Source: Bacteroidales bacterium Bact_19
GTDB lineage: Bacteria; Bacteroidota; Bacteroidia; Bacteroidales; ML635J-15
Direction of reading: 5' to 3'
NCBI GenBank assembly: GCA_001603595.1
Contig: LUZK01000033.1
Coordinates: forward strand, 1-34,002
DNA: 34,002 nt
The notes beneath the pieces were generated by a model. The model did no database searches. It was not told where the DNA came from and was given only the letters and a program-made list of their open reading frames with translations. This document shows positions 26,632-34,002 of this stretch, piece after piece; position 1 is the first letter of the stretch; each line of letters opens with the position of its first letter. The translations under genes were made by a program, and so were the position numbers.

Positions 26632-27405
26632 ATGGAAAATACCAATCAAATTGATTTTTTGACGCTTATTAGAGATGTAATTAATTTTATTAAAAAATAC
26701 TTAAAAATAATACTATTATCAATACTTGTAGCATTATTGGCCGGAATACTTAATCATTTTTATGGCAAAAAATATTTTAAAACTACAATTATTGCCTCGA
26801 GTCCGGTAATAGACAAGCAAATAGTTTACGAACTTGTAAGTCCTGTCAGATTTTTTATTCAATCAGAACAATATGATTCTGTTGCTGAAAAACTGAATAT
26901 TCCTTATGATGTGGCAAAGTCAATAAGATATTTTGATTTAGATACAGGGATAACAAATGCAGTGAAAATATCAGTGCATTTTTATGAAGTAGAAAAATTG
27001 GGAAAATTTTCAGAAGGTCTTATGAATTATTTAAATGAAATACCCTACGTAAAAAAATCCATAGAATCTCGGCGAAATTATGTTTCAAAATCATTGCAAG
27101 ATATTAATAAAGAAATCTCAGAATTAAATACTCTTCAAGCAAATATAATAGCGATTAGCTCTAATACTGATTTTGCGGCTTCGGTTTATGCTGGCGATAT
27201 ATTTAAACAAATGCTTGATTTATACGATAGAAAAACATTGTTGGAAGAAGAACTCTCTAAATTACAAAAGTTTACAATAATAAATAATCAATTATTTATC
27301 CGTTCTAACAAGAGTATATTAAAGACAGTAGCAGTTTCCTTTGTAATTGGTTTTTTGCTTGGTCTGTTTATTTCTGCAATAATTGAAATTAAGAGGAAGT
27401 TGTAA
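26632..27405 (+). CDS. Wzz-like polysaccharide chain-length determinant
   Basis: 257 aa with two membrane helices, near the N-terminus (about 22-42) and the C-terminus (about 232-251), and a mostly helical periplasmic middle with a coiled-coil-like stretch (about 140-180, KSLQDINKEISELNTLQANI). This is the polysaccharide co-polymerase layout of Wzz. It has no tyrosine-kinase domain. Its expected role is to set the modal length of O-antigen or capsule chains together with a Wzy polymerase, which is not in the window. The start follows the GT2 stop by 2 bases. The 3' end overlaps by 17 bases the convergent GT4 gene. Confidence 0.83.
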   Translation: MENTNQIDFLTLIRDVINFIKKYLKIILLSILVALLAGILNHFYGKKYFKTTIIASSPVIDKQIVYELVSPVRFFIQSEQYDSVAEKLNIPYDVAKSIRYFDLDTGITNAVKISVHFYEVEKLGKFSEGLMNYLNEIPYVKKSIESRRNYVSKSLQDINKEISELNTLQANIIAISSNTDFAASVYAGDIFKQMLDLYDRKTLLEEELSKLQKFTIINNQLFIRSNKSILKTVAVSFVIGFLLGLFISAIIEIKRKL

Positions 27406-28624
27406 GTTCTTTAAAAATATCCAGACATTTTTGGGATAAAATTTTATTATCGTGATTTTGGAGAACGAATTTTTTTGCATTTTCTCCATATTGTCTTCGT
27501 TCTTCGATTGGAGCTTCAGAGAGTTTAAAAATACAGTCAGCAAGTTGCTGTGGATTTTCTGATTCGCAACACAATCCTGCAGCTGCAATTTCAATAAAAT
27601 TGTAACCGCTAATATATTGAATTATAGGTTTCCCAGCCATCATATAATCCATAAGTTTGTTCATGCTGATACCATACTTGTATAAATTGCTTTTTTGTGT
27701 TCCGAGTACAAGTATATCCATTTTGTCGAGTAATCGTGGAATAGAGTTTTTTGGAATAGGGTCGAGAAAAATAAAATTTGAAAGTTTAGAGGCTTTTTTC
27801 ATTAATCTGTTTTTTTCAACACCATCCCCTACTAATACAAAATGTATTTTTTTATTTTCATTTAGAATTTCGGCAGCTTCAATCAGTGTATCAAGAGCGT
27901 TTGAAATAGCATGACCACCGGCATATCCTATTATTGTTTTATTTTCATTTTTTAGGTTTTCAAGAATATTTTTGTGTGTGTCTGGAATATCTGAGGGATT
28001 TTCCCATTCTTCGGGATTAATGCCATTAGGTACGTAATGCCATTTTTTAAAGTCGAGTCCGTGATTTTGCATGTGTTCTTTTGTGTTTGGCAGCATCGAA
28101 ATTACTGCATCACAATGTTTGTAGGCAAAATTTTCTCCATGCTGCATAATCAATATAAACGGGTGATATTTTGACATTTTACCAAGCTCCATAGGAGAGA
28201 GCGGCCATAAATCATGAACTTCGTAAATGTGTTTTGCTCCTGAAAGTTTTGCAATTCTTCGGGCAGTATAGTTATCTATCGGGTAGGTTGATGAGCCTAT
28301 TACAATATCAGGTTTTATTTCTTTTGCAAGTTTTTTTGCATTTAAAAAGCTTTTAAAAACGAAACTGAAAATATTCAATACTCTAGAAACTCCATTCCCA
28401 TTATATTCGGGAGTTTTAACCCAAATATATTTTATCCCGTCAATATCTTGTTTTTCAAAACTTTTGTTAATTTTTATCTTTTTTTTCCGAAGATGAGAGT
28501 TATTTGCAGCTAAAATAAAAACATGATGACCTGCATTAACCCATTGTTTTGCAAAATAGTAAGGACGAAATTCCATCCCCATTTCTGGAGAGCCTGCATA
28601 ATGATTAATCAGCAATATTCTCAT
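27389..28624 (-). CDS. Glycosyltransferase family 4 (WbuB-like)
   Basis: 411 aa, GT-B fold. The N-terminus MRILLINHYAGSPEMGMEFRPYYFAKQW is characteristic of the WbuB-like GT4 group, which in E. coli adds N-acetyl-fucosamine to O-antigen. A midsection IYEVHDLWPLSPMELG follows. The donor half has IGYAGGHAISNALDTLIEAA, FVLVGDGVEKNRL and YGISMNKLMDYMMAGKPII, in which the Glu of many GT4 ExE motifs is replaced by the NKLMDYM variant. No membrane helix is visible. The start overlaps the end of the upstream GT4 by 20 bases. The sugar and linkage are unknown. Confidence 0.9.
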   Translation of the reverse strand: MRILLINHYAGSPEMGMEFRPYYFAKQWVNAGHHVFILAANNSHLRKKKIKINKSFEKQDIDGIKYIWVKTPEYNGNGVSRVLNIFSFVFKSFLNAKKLAKEIKPDIVIGSSTYPIDNYTARRIAKLSGAKHIYEVHDLWPLSPMELGKMSKYHPFILIMQHGENFAYKHCDAVISMLPNTKEHMQNHGLDFKKWHYVPNGINPEEWENPSDIPDTHKNILENLKNENKTIIGYAGGHAISNALDTLIEAAEILNENKKIHFVLVGDGVEKNRLMKKASKLSNFIFLDPIPKNSIPRLLDKMDILVLGTQKSNLYKYGISMNKLMDYMMAGKPIIQYISGYNFIEIAAAGLCCESENPQQLADCIFKLSEAPIEERRQYGENAKKFVLQNHDNKILSQKCLDIFKELTTSS

Positions 28625-29726
28625 TAATGTGTTTTATTAAATTTTTGTAGAAATATATTAATTTTTTTTCTTCAATACTCCAGTTATACTTTTTAATTAC
28701 TGCATTTCTGCCGTTTTTCCCCATTGCTTTTAGCAGTTCAGTATTATTGATGATTTGATTTAATTTTTGATTGATTTCATTTACGTCTTTTTGGTTTACA
28801 CAAATTCCGCAATTTTCGGTTTCAATAATACTTTTCCACAATTCAAAATCGGAAGCCATAACAGGTAAACCTGCGGCCATGTATTCAAACATTTTTACCG
28901 GTAGCGAGACTATATAACTTGGTGTATTTTCTAAAATTACCATACCAATACGGGCTTGTTTTAGAATATTGTTTATTTCATTTCGGTCAAGAAATCCGAA
29001 GTAGTTTACATTTTTCCAGCCCGGATGGTTTCTGCATTCAGATTCGAGGGATTCGGGAGAAAATTTTCCTGCCAGAAGCAGTTTTATATTGCTGTCTTTA
29101 ATTGCTTCGAGGGTTTCAAGTATGCCGCGTGTTTTAAAAATTCCTCCAATGTATGCAATAGCAAGTTCTTTCTCATCCCAATTGTTGTGATAAAGTATAT
29201 CGTTGATTTTCGGAAAATTGTTTATATCGGTTGTGTTTGGGTTGATTTTTAGGAATCTTTCTCTTATATGTGGTGTAGCTGTTATAATTCCATCCGCAAT
29301 TTTTGCTTTTTTGTTTTCGTACTTTTCAATTACAAGTGAAATAAAATTGCGTAATAATTTGGGAATATATGGTTTGTTGAGGATTTGTCTGGGTAAGTCT
29401 TCGTGTGCATCATATATTACTGCAGCACCGGATTTTTTTAGTTTTTTAATTATTCTTAAAAGTTCCGGGTCGTGAAGGTGATAAACATCTGCTTTTAGAC
29501 TCAAAGCTTTTTTTAAGGCTTTGTGAACAGTTTTCACAAAACGTTCTTTTCGACTTTTTGCTTTTCCGATGTCGTAAATTTGGATTTGGTTTGCCACTGT
29601 ATTTCCTAGCCCGTCGGCAACGATTAATGAAACAACTTTAAATTCATCGTTTAAAGACTGGCATTCTTTATGAAAAATCCTAACATCAAAGCGAGGATGC
29701 ACCGTAGTGATATGGCAGATTTTCAT
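28605..29726 (-). CDS. Glycosyltransferase family 4
   Basis: 373 aa, GT-B fold. It opens with MKICHITTVHPRFDVRIFHKECQSL. Further on come VYHLHDPELLRI and YDAHEDLPRQI. The donor half contains AYIGGIFKTRGILETLEAI, FGFLDRNEINNILK and VKMFEYMAAGLPVMASDFELW, with the usual EYMAAGLPV nucleotide-sugar loop. It resembles enzymes for capsule or O-antigen synthesis. Its start overlaps the M28 peptidase stop by 4 bases, and its end overlaps the downstream GT4 start by 20 bases. The three genes are therefore coupled on one message driven from the promoter before the peptidase. Confidence 0.9.
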   Translation of the reverse strand: MKICHITTVHPRFDVRIFHKECQSLNDEFKVVSLIVADGLGNTVANQIQIYDIGKAKSRKERFVKTVHKALKKALSLKADVYHLHDPELLRIIKKLKKSGAAVIYDAHEDLPRQILNKPYIPKLLRNFISLVIEKYENKKAKIADGIITATPHIRERFLKINPNTTDINNFPKINDILYHNNWDEKELAIAYIGGIFKTRGILETLEAIKDSNIKLLLAGKFSPESLESECRNHPGWKNVNYFGFLDRNEINNILKQARIGMVILENTPSYIVSLPVKMFEYMAAGLPVMASDFELWKSIIETENCGICVNQKDVNEINQKLNQIINNTELLKAMGKNGRNAVIKKYNWSIEEKKLIYFYKNLIKHINENIAD

Positions 29727-31168
29727 TCAGTTTCAGTTTTAAGTATGTTTTCGCGTTCGTATTTTCCTTTATCTATATTTTTAATCAATTCTGCAGCAAG
29801 CATAATTACTCTTTCGAATAAATCTAGATTGCAGTTTTCAAAAGTATCGGTTTGCAAATGAAGATTTGTATAAGAATATTTTGTAACAAAATATAATCCC
29901 GGAATTCCTAACTTTACAAAAGGAGTTAAATCAGCACCGCCATTTGACCAGGTATCTTTAATAACAAGATTGTTTTTGTCGAGGGATTTTGCAAGTTTAA
30001 ATAATTCGGGATTTGTTAACCCATTGCCTAATTGGATGCTGTCGCCTGAAGCAATACAATCAAAATTTAAAGCTGCAATAATTTTATTTGAACTTACAGG
30101 CAAGTTTGTTGCTAAAAATTCTGCACCTTGAAGTCCGGATTCTTCTGCAGTTAACAATGCAAAGATAATACTGTGTTCAGGTTTATATTCCGAAAAATAT
30201 CTTGCCAATTCTAGAATAGCTGCACTTCCGCTGGCATTATCATTTGCTCCCGGAAAAACAACTTCGCACTGACTGCCAACATGGTCTAAATGTGCTGTAA
30301 GGAGTATAAATTCGTCTTTTTTTGAAGCATCTCGACCTTCGATAAATCCAATAATATTATAAACATCAACAGCGGAATTGTAAATTGCCTTGATGTCAAT
30401 AATTGCCTTAGATTTGAGTTCGATTGAGTATGGAGCTCGTTGTTCGATAATAGCTTTGTAACTGTCGGCAAAACTAGTACCGCTGTCATCAAAAAATAAT
30501 TCTGCGGTTTGGTGGTCAATTTCGATTGCCGGGATATTGGGAAAATGTTCGCCTTTTCCGTCCATAACACTACCAATGGGGTGAGAATTTTTGAAAGTGG
30601 GAGTATTAACAAAAATAACTGCTGCAGCACCTTTTTCTACTGCCGTTTTTATGCGATTTCTGATACTAAACGGTTCTACACTTACATTTTCGAATTGTGG
30701 ATTGGCTTTGTAAATAATTACGGCTTTATTTTTTACATTCACATTTTTATAATCATCGTAATTATCGGTAGAAATTCCGTATCCGCAAAAAACAACATCA
30801 AAAGTTCCTGTAGCACTACCGGTAAAACCTCTTAGAGTATAAGCCGTTCCATGTTTGAGTTTTAGAAATCCTCTTTCGGCATGAATAATATTTAACTCGC
30901 ATGGTCCAATAATTCTATTGTTTTCTAATTTAAAAAATTGCTTGTAGTTATTTAAACCCCGGAAATTTTTAATTCCATATTCCTTAAATTTTTGAATGCA
31001 AAAATCCGCTGCAATGTCATAACCTTCTGTACCGGGTAACCTGCCTTTCAAATCTACACTACCAATGAACTTTAAATTTTCTGTAAGTTTTACTGGCGAA
31101 ATTGTCTGACTAATAATATGTTTTGCAAATAATAATAAAATTAGTGTAATTAAAATGAGAGTTTTCAT
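29723..31168 (-). CDS. Secreted M28-family zinc aminopeptidase with PA domain
   Basis: 481 aa from the ATG that begins the signal peptide (MKTLILITLILLLFAKHIISQ). A TTG five codons upstream is part of a promoter box. An inserted protease-associated domain (about 115-240) includes AVIIYKANP and AAAVIFVNTPTF. The M28 catalytic domain has all five metal-site residues in order: AHLDHVG (His), GANDNASGSA (Asp), TAEESGLQGAEF (Glu-Glu), LNFDCI (Asp) and LHLQTDT (His). It would cut N-terminal residues from peptides in the periplasm or outside. It lies between polysaccharide genes and is coupled to the downstream GT4, a placement whose meaning is not clear. Confidence 0.92.
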   Translation of the reverse strand: MKTLILITLILLLFAKHIISQTISPVKLTENLKFIGSVDLKGRLPGTEGYDIAADFCIQKFKEYGIKNFRGLNNYKQFFKLENNRIIGPCELNIIHAERGFLKLKHGTAYTLRGFTGSATGTFDVVFCGYGISTDNYDDYKNVNVKNKAVIIYKANPQFENVSVEPFSIRNRIKTAVEKGAAAVIFVNTPTFKNSHPIGSVMDGKGEHFPNIPAIEIDHQTAELFFDDSGTSFADSYKAIIEQRAPYSIELKSKAIIDIKAIYNSAVDVYNIIGFIEGRDASKKDEFILLTAHLDHVGSQCEVVFPGANDNASGSAAILELARYFSEYKPEHSIIFALLTAEESGLQGAEFLATNLPVSSNKIIAALNFDCIASGDSIQLGNGLTNPELFKLAKSLDKNNLVIKDTWSNGGADLTPFVKLGIPGLYFVTKYSYTNLHLQTDTFENCNLDLFERVIMLAAELIKNIDKGKYERENILKTETE

Positions 31169-31180
31169 TAGTTTTTTTTG

Positions 31181-31188
31181 CAAAGGTA
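31181..31188 (-). promoter_or_regulatory. -7 promoter box of the M28-GT4-GT4 operon
   Basis: The minus strand reads TACCTTTG, matching TAnnTTTG, 12 bases upstream of the ATG at 31168. The TTG at its end is in frame with the gene. The -33 region is poor. Confidence 0.5.
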
Positions 31189-31209
31189 AAAATTATGTAC
31201 TAATCCTCA

Positions 31210-32661
31210 CTATCTATTTCTTACCATTTTCAATAATTCTGCAAAGTCTTTTTTGAATAACATATAGAAGGACCAGAAGTAGCTTATTACTCCTATAAAA
31301 ATAGTTATCAAGACGTAAGTGTAATGTATAATGCCCAAATGTTTTAATAATAATTGGGTTAAAAATATAGAAATTGCCATTAAAAAAGTTGATGTTAAGG
31401 ACGGAAAAAGCGATTTAATATAATCATACATTTTGATTTCAATGATTTTGTTAATGAAGTGCTGATAAACAAAACGAAATACTGCTCCATATAAAACTGT
31501 TGCTGTGGCTATTCCTTCAAGTCCGAAAAACGATCCGGCATAAACAAATACTACAAGAGCAAAAAGTTTTACAATAGTTAAAATCAATACAAGACGTGAT
31601 TTTCCGGTTGCTTTTAATACTTGTCCCCAAAGTATTCCGCCCATTGAATTAAAAACTGCTCTGAATGATAGAATTTTTATAAGTATAATTGCCGGTTTAT
31701 AGGCTTCTTGCAGAAATAAATTTACAATTTCATCAGCCAGAAAAAATATTCCAATACATATCGGAATTCCCAATAAGCTGATGTATTTTGTGGCTTGTAA
31801 ATAACCTGTACGCATTTTCAATTTATCGTCCTGTATTCTTGAAAAACTAGGAAAAAGAACTCTCTGTACTATATTGTTTATAATTGAAACCAAGGTGTCT
31901 GAAACCAATGCAGCAATAGAAAACAAACCGGTTGCAAAAGTCCCTTCAATTCTTCCGATTAGCATAGTATCCATTTTGGAACTTAACATATTTATTGTGT
32001 TAACAAACATAATGTTTCCGCCGAAGGAAAACAATTCACGGAATGCTTGTTTAGTTACTTTTTTAATTGATGGTATCCACGAGGAAGTTATCCATAAATA
32101 TCCTGCAATTATTAGTTGATTTAAAATGTCGCCATAGACAATACTTTTTGCACCGTAGCCTTTTTTTGCAAGAATAATTTTTGCAATTGAACTAATAACC
32201 AGTGCAACAAGAGAAAGAATAACTATTTTTTTGAATCTCAGTTTTCTGTCGAGCAACCCTATTTGTACCGAAACTGATGCACGTATTAAAATTATAAACG
32301 AAACAATTTTAAAAAGCTGTGATAATCTTACATCACTAAAAAAAACTGATAGCGGATTCGAAAATAGAATTACCAAAAACATCAAAACAATTGCCAACCC
32401 GATGTTTAGAAAAAATGCAGTACTTAAATGAGAATTTTTAAGTTTTTTCCTTTGTATAATTGCAGCATTGAATCCCATATCCGCAGCTGTTACCATAAGC
32501 TCTGTAACAACTGTAACTATAGCGATAAGTCCAATTTCATCAGGTATGAGAATATTTGCAAGAATAAAACGTATTAAAAACTGTCCTATGGTAGTGCTTG
32601 CCTGCAGAAGCGTAATCCATTTTAGAGCAAAAACAGTTTTTTGTTTTATTTCGTTAGTCAT
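31210..32661 (-). CDS. Wzx/WzxC-like polysaccharide flippase
   Basis: 483 aa, with about 12-14 hydrophobic helices and few charges within them. It begins MTNEIKQKTVFALKWITLLQ, similar to WzxC/MOP-superfamily O-antigen and capsule flippases. Family-like stretches include FILANILIPDEIGLIAIV, DMGFNAAIIQRKKL, LLDRKLRFKKIVILS, LFSFGGNIMFVNTIN, and the FPSFSRIQDD after helix 7. Its job is to move undecaprenyl-linked glycans across the inner membrane. The start ATG at 32661 lies 1 base after the ATP-grasp stop. A longer frame that begins inside that gene is rejected. It is likely to act with the Wzz-like and GT genes nearby. Confidence 0.9.
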   Translation of the reverse strand: MTNEIKQKTVFALKWITLLQASTTIGQFLIRFILANILIPDEIGLIAIVTVVTELMVTAADMGFNAAIIQRKKLKNSHLSTAFFLNIGLAIVLMFLVILFSNPLSVFFSDVRLSQLFKIVSFIILIRASVSVQIGLLDRKLRFKKIVILSLVALVISSIAKIILAKKGYGAKSIVYGDILNQLIIAGYLWITSSWIPSIKKVTKQAFRELFSFGGNIMFVNTINMLSSKMDTMLIGRIEGTFATGLFSIAALVSDTLVSIINNIVQRVLFPSFSRIQDDKLKMRTGYLQATKYISLLGIPICIGIFFLADEIVNLFLQEAYKPAIILIKILSFRAVFNSMGGILWGQVLKATGKSRLVLILTIVKLFALVVFVYAGSFFGLEGIATATVLYGAVFRFVYQHFINKIIEIKMYDYIKSLFPSLTSTFLMAISIFLTQLLLKHLGIIHYTYVLITIFIGVISYFWSFYMLFKKDFAELLKMVRNR

Positions 32662-32662
32662 A

Positions 32663-33856
32663 TTAGTGATTGAATAAATAAAAAATTGCCGGCAATGGGT
32701 CACTTAAAGAAATTATGGCATCTACCTTTTTCCCTTTCACGGATTTAAAATATTCCCATAGGCTTAAAGAATATTCCGGAAATCCTTTTTTACGAAATCC
32801 ACCGAGTACAGTATTAAAAAAATCCTCGAATAAACATATCCATATAAGCTCTTTGTCGGAATAGAGTTTGGTTTCCGAATTCTCGTTTCGTATTTCCTGC
32901 CATAAAAGGTAAGGCATATTTATACCTGAGGCTGTAACGGAATAATTCCACTTTCCGGGACGTGGATTTATTTCCATTAACTTATATTTATTATCTCTAT
33001 GGTCGTATTTGAATTCGGTATTCGCAATTCCAAAAAAATTAAGTTTTTTTATTAGTTTTTTTGCAGGTTCGTAGAGTCTTGGTTCAGGAATTACTCGTCC
33101 TGAAATTATTGTCCCTGCAACGGGAGGTCGTTGTCTGAGTTTGTGTCCTGTGCTATAACATACTATATCCGCATTTTTATTGCTATAGGTTGTAATAGTG
33201 TAAAGATCACTTATATCTCCTGGAATATATTCCTGAATTATAATTTCTCTGTCATCAAGACCTGAGATTAATATTTTTTTTGAAAGCTTTTGCAGTTCTT
33301 CTTTGTTGTTTAAAGTAAAAACTCTCTGGGGGGCTCCAAGCTTTTCAGCAAAATTTACTGTTACTACAGGTTTTAGAATACAAGGATAGGTTATATTATT
33401 TGAAATCTCATCAATTTTAGTAATACTTTCAAGGTAGAAAGTTTGAGGAATATCAATGCCTATTTCCTCTGCAATTTTATACATGTATTGTTTATCGGTG
33501 GCATTTTCGATAATTTTCCAGTCCGACATAGAAAATTCATAATATTTTATCAGTAAGTTTTGGTTTTTGCTTACCGGAATCATCCAATGGTCGTTTGTAA
33601 CAAATAGTAGAGGTTTATTTTTAAAATCTTTTCCTAATTCAATTAAAAAATTTATAAATTCATTTTCTTCCCTTGGATGGGGACATATTATTCCGGTTAC
33701 GTATTTCGAAAAGAAAGAGAAATTTTTTGCTGTGTCTAAAATAATTGATTTTATGTTTTTTTCCCCAAAACTTCTTGCAAGACCTATACCATTAACACCT
33801 CCACCAAGGATAAGAGGAACATTATAATCAATATTTTTTAGTTTTTGTAACTTCAC
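32663..33856 (-). CDS. ATP-grasp superfamily ligase linked to polysaccharide genes
   Basis: 397 aa when started at the GTG at 33856. No ATG is available, and the next upstream start (TTG at 33883) lies upstream of the promoter box. An N-terminal preATP-grasp Rossmann-like part has PLILGGGVNGIGLARSFG. The ATP-grasp core (about 110-320) has TYPCILKPV, EIIIQEYIPG, and the metal-binding MEINPRPGKWN with the expected Glu and Asn. Such enzymes form amide or carboxyl bonds using ATP. In polysaccharide loci they may couple amino acids to sugars, but the substrate here is unknown. A C-terminal domain of about 75 residues follows. It is coupled to the flippase gene (1-base gap). Confidence 0.85.
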   Translation of the reverse strand: MKLQKLKNIDYNVPLILGGGVNGIGLARSFGEKNIKSIILDTAKNFSFFSKYVTGIICPHPREENEFINFLIELGKDFKNKPLLFVTNDHWMIPVSKNQNLLIKYYEFSMSDWKIIENATDKQYMYKIAEEIGIDIPQTFYLESITKIDEISNNITYPCILKPVVTVNFAEKLGAPQRVFTLNNKEELQKLSKKILISGLDDREIIIQEYIPGDISDLYTITTYSNKNADIVCYSTGHKLRQRPPVAGTIISGRVIPEPRLYEPAKKLIKKLNFFGIANTEFKYDHRDNKYKLMEINPRPGKWNYSVTASGINMPYLLWQEIRNENSETKLYSDKELIWICLFEDFFNTVLGGFRKKGFPEYSLSLWEYFKSVKGKKVDAIISLSDPLPAIFYLFNH

Positions 33857-33872
33857 CTGAATTTGTTTGCAA

Positions 33873-33880
33873 CAAAAGTA
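33873..33880 (-). promoter_or_regulatory. -7 promoter box of the ATP-grasp-flippase operon
   Basis: The minus strand reads TACTTTTG, matching TAnnTTTG, 17 bases upstream of the GTG at 33856. The -33 region is not clear. Confidence 0.45.
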
Positions 33881-34002
33881 CAAGAATTTTTTTATTTGAA
33901 TTGAAAAATAAATTCAAATCAATCTGTGAATTTTTTTTGGAAATATTTTTTTTGCATTGAAATAGTCCCAATCCATGTCCTAATCTATAATTTAAGGTTT
34001 GT

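Noticed and set aside
32662-32703. Longer flippase ORF starting inside the ATP-grasp gene
   Set aside because: The extra residues are unlike the family N-terminus, and the ATG at 32661 gives the usual opening with a 1-base gap.

Overview
This window looks like a chromosomal segment of an uncultured or lesser-known member of the Bacteroidota, probably Bacteroidales-like. The DNA is AT-rich. Several genes have the phylum's -7 promoter element TAnnTTTG, three of them with a good -33 TTTG. Shine-Dalgarno sequences are mostly absent. The gene content also fits the phylum: PorE-type and Plug (DUF5103) type IX secretion proteins, a DUF4199 protein, peptidase M64, fused ribBA and a Bacteroidota-style PurM. 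There are no insertion sequences, integrases, CRISPR arrays or phage genes.

Left part (1-14 kb). A secreted M64 peptidase lies divergent from an ECF sigma factor gene with a textbook promoter and terminator. Next come two tandem, colinear envelope proteins with TPR, PD40 propeller and CRD domains. Only the second continues into a peptidoglycan-binding OmpA domain, which makes it PorE-like. Housekeeping genes follow: purM, prfA, a small TPR-like protein, an RluA-type pseudouridine synthase and panB. Then come a lipoprotein and a two-domain secreted protein of unknown function, and the Plug protein of the type IX translocon.

Middle (13.7-25 kb). A compact minus-strand operon runs START-domain gene, lptF/lptG-type permease, GT4, GT2, ribBA, fmt, with several 1-8 base junctions and one overlap of about 30 bases. 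A tRNA-Met(CAT) with its own promoter and terminator follows, then a DoxX membrane protein, rlmD, a patatin-like lipase and a short-chain dehydrogenase. A GC-rich island in the next intergenic region is the small SRP RNA gene (ffs) on the minus strand, with its own promoter and U-tract.

Right part (25-34 kb). This is a surface-polysaccharide region. A plus-strand operon (DUF4199, polyprenyl-phosphate-type GT2, Wzz-like chain-length protein) meets a minus-strand series: ATP-grasp ligase, Wzx-like flippase, M28 peptidase and two GT4 glycosyltransferases. No polymerase or initiating sugar-phosphate transferase is visible, so the pathway must be completed elsewhere.

Several starts were moved downstream of the longest possible ORF. 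In several cases the upstream TTG is part of a TAnnTTTG promoter box and cannot be a start codon on that transcript. I found no clearly new defence or mobile system. The most notable points are the tandem PorE-like pair beside an ECF sigma gene, the SRP RNA, and the polysaccharide-linked ATP-grasp and M28 genes.
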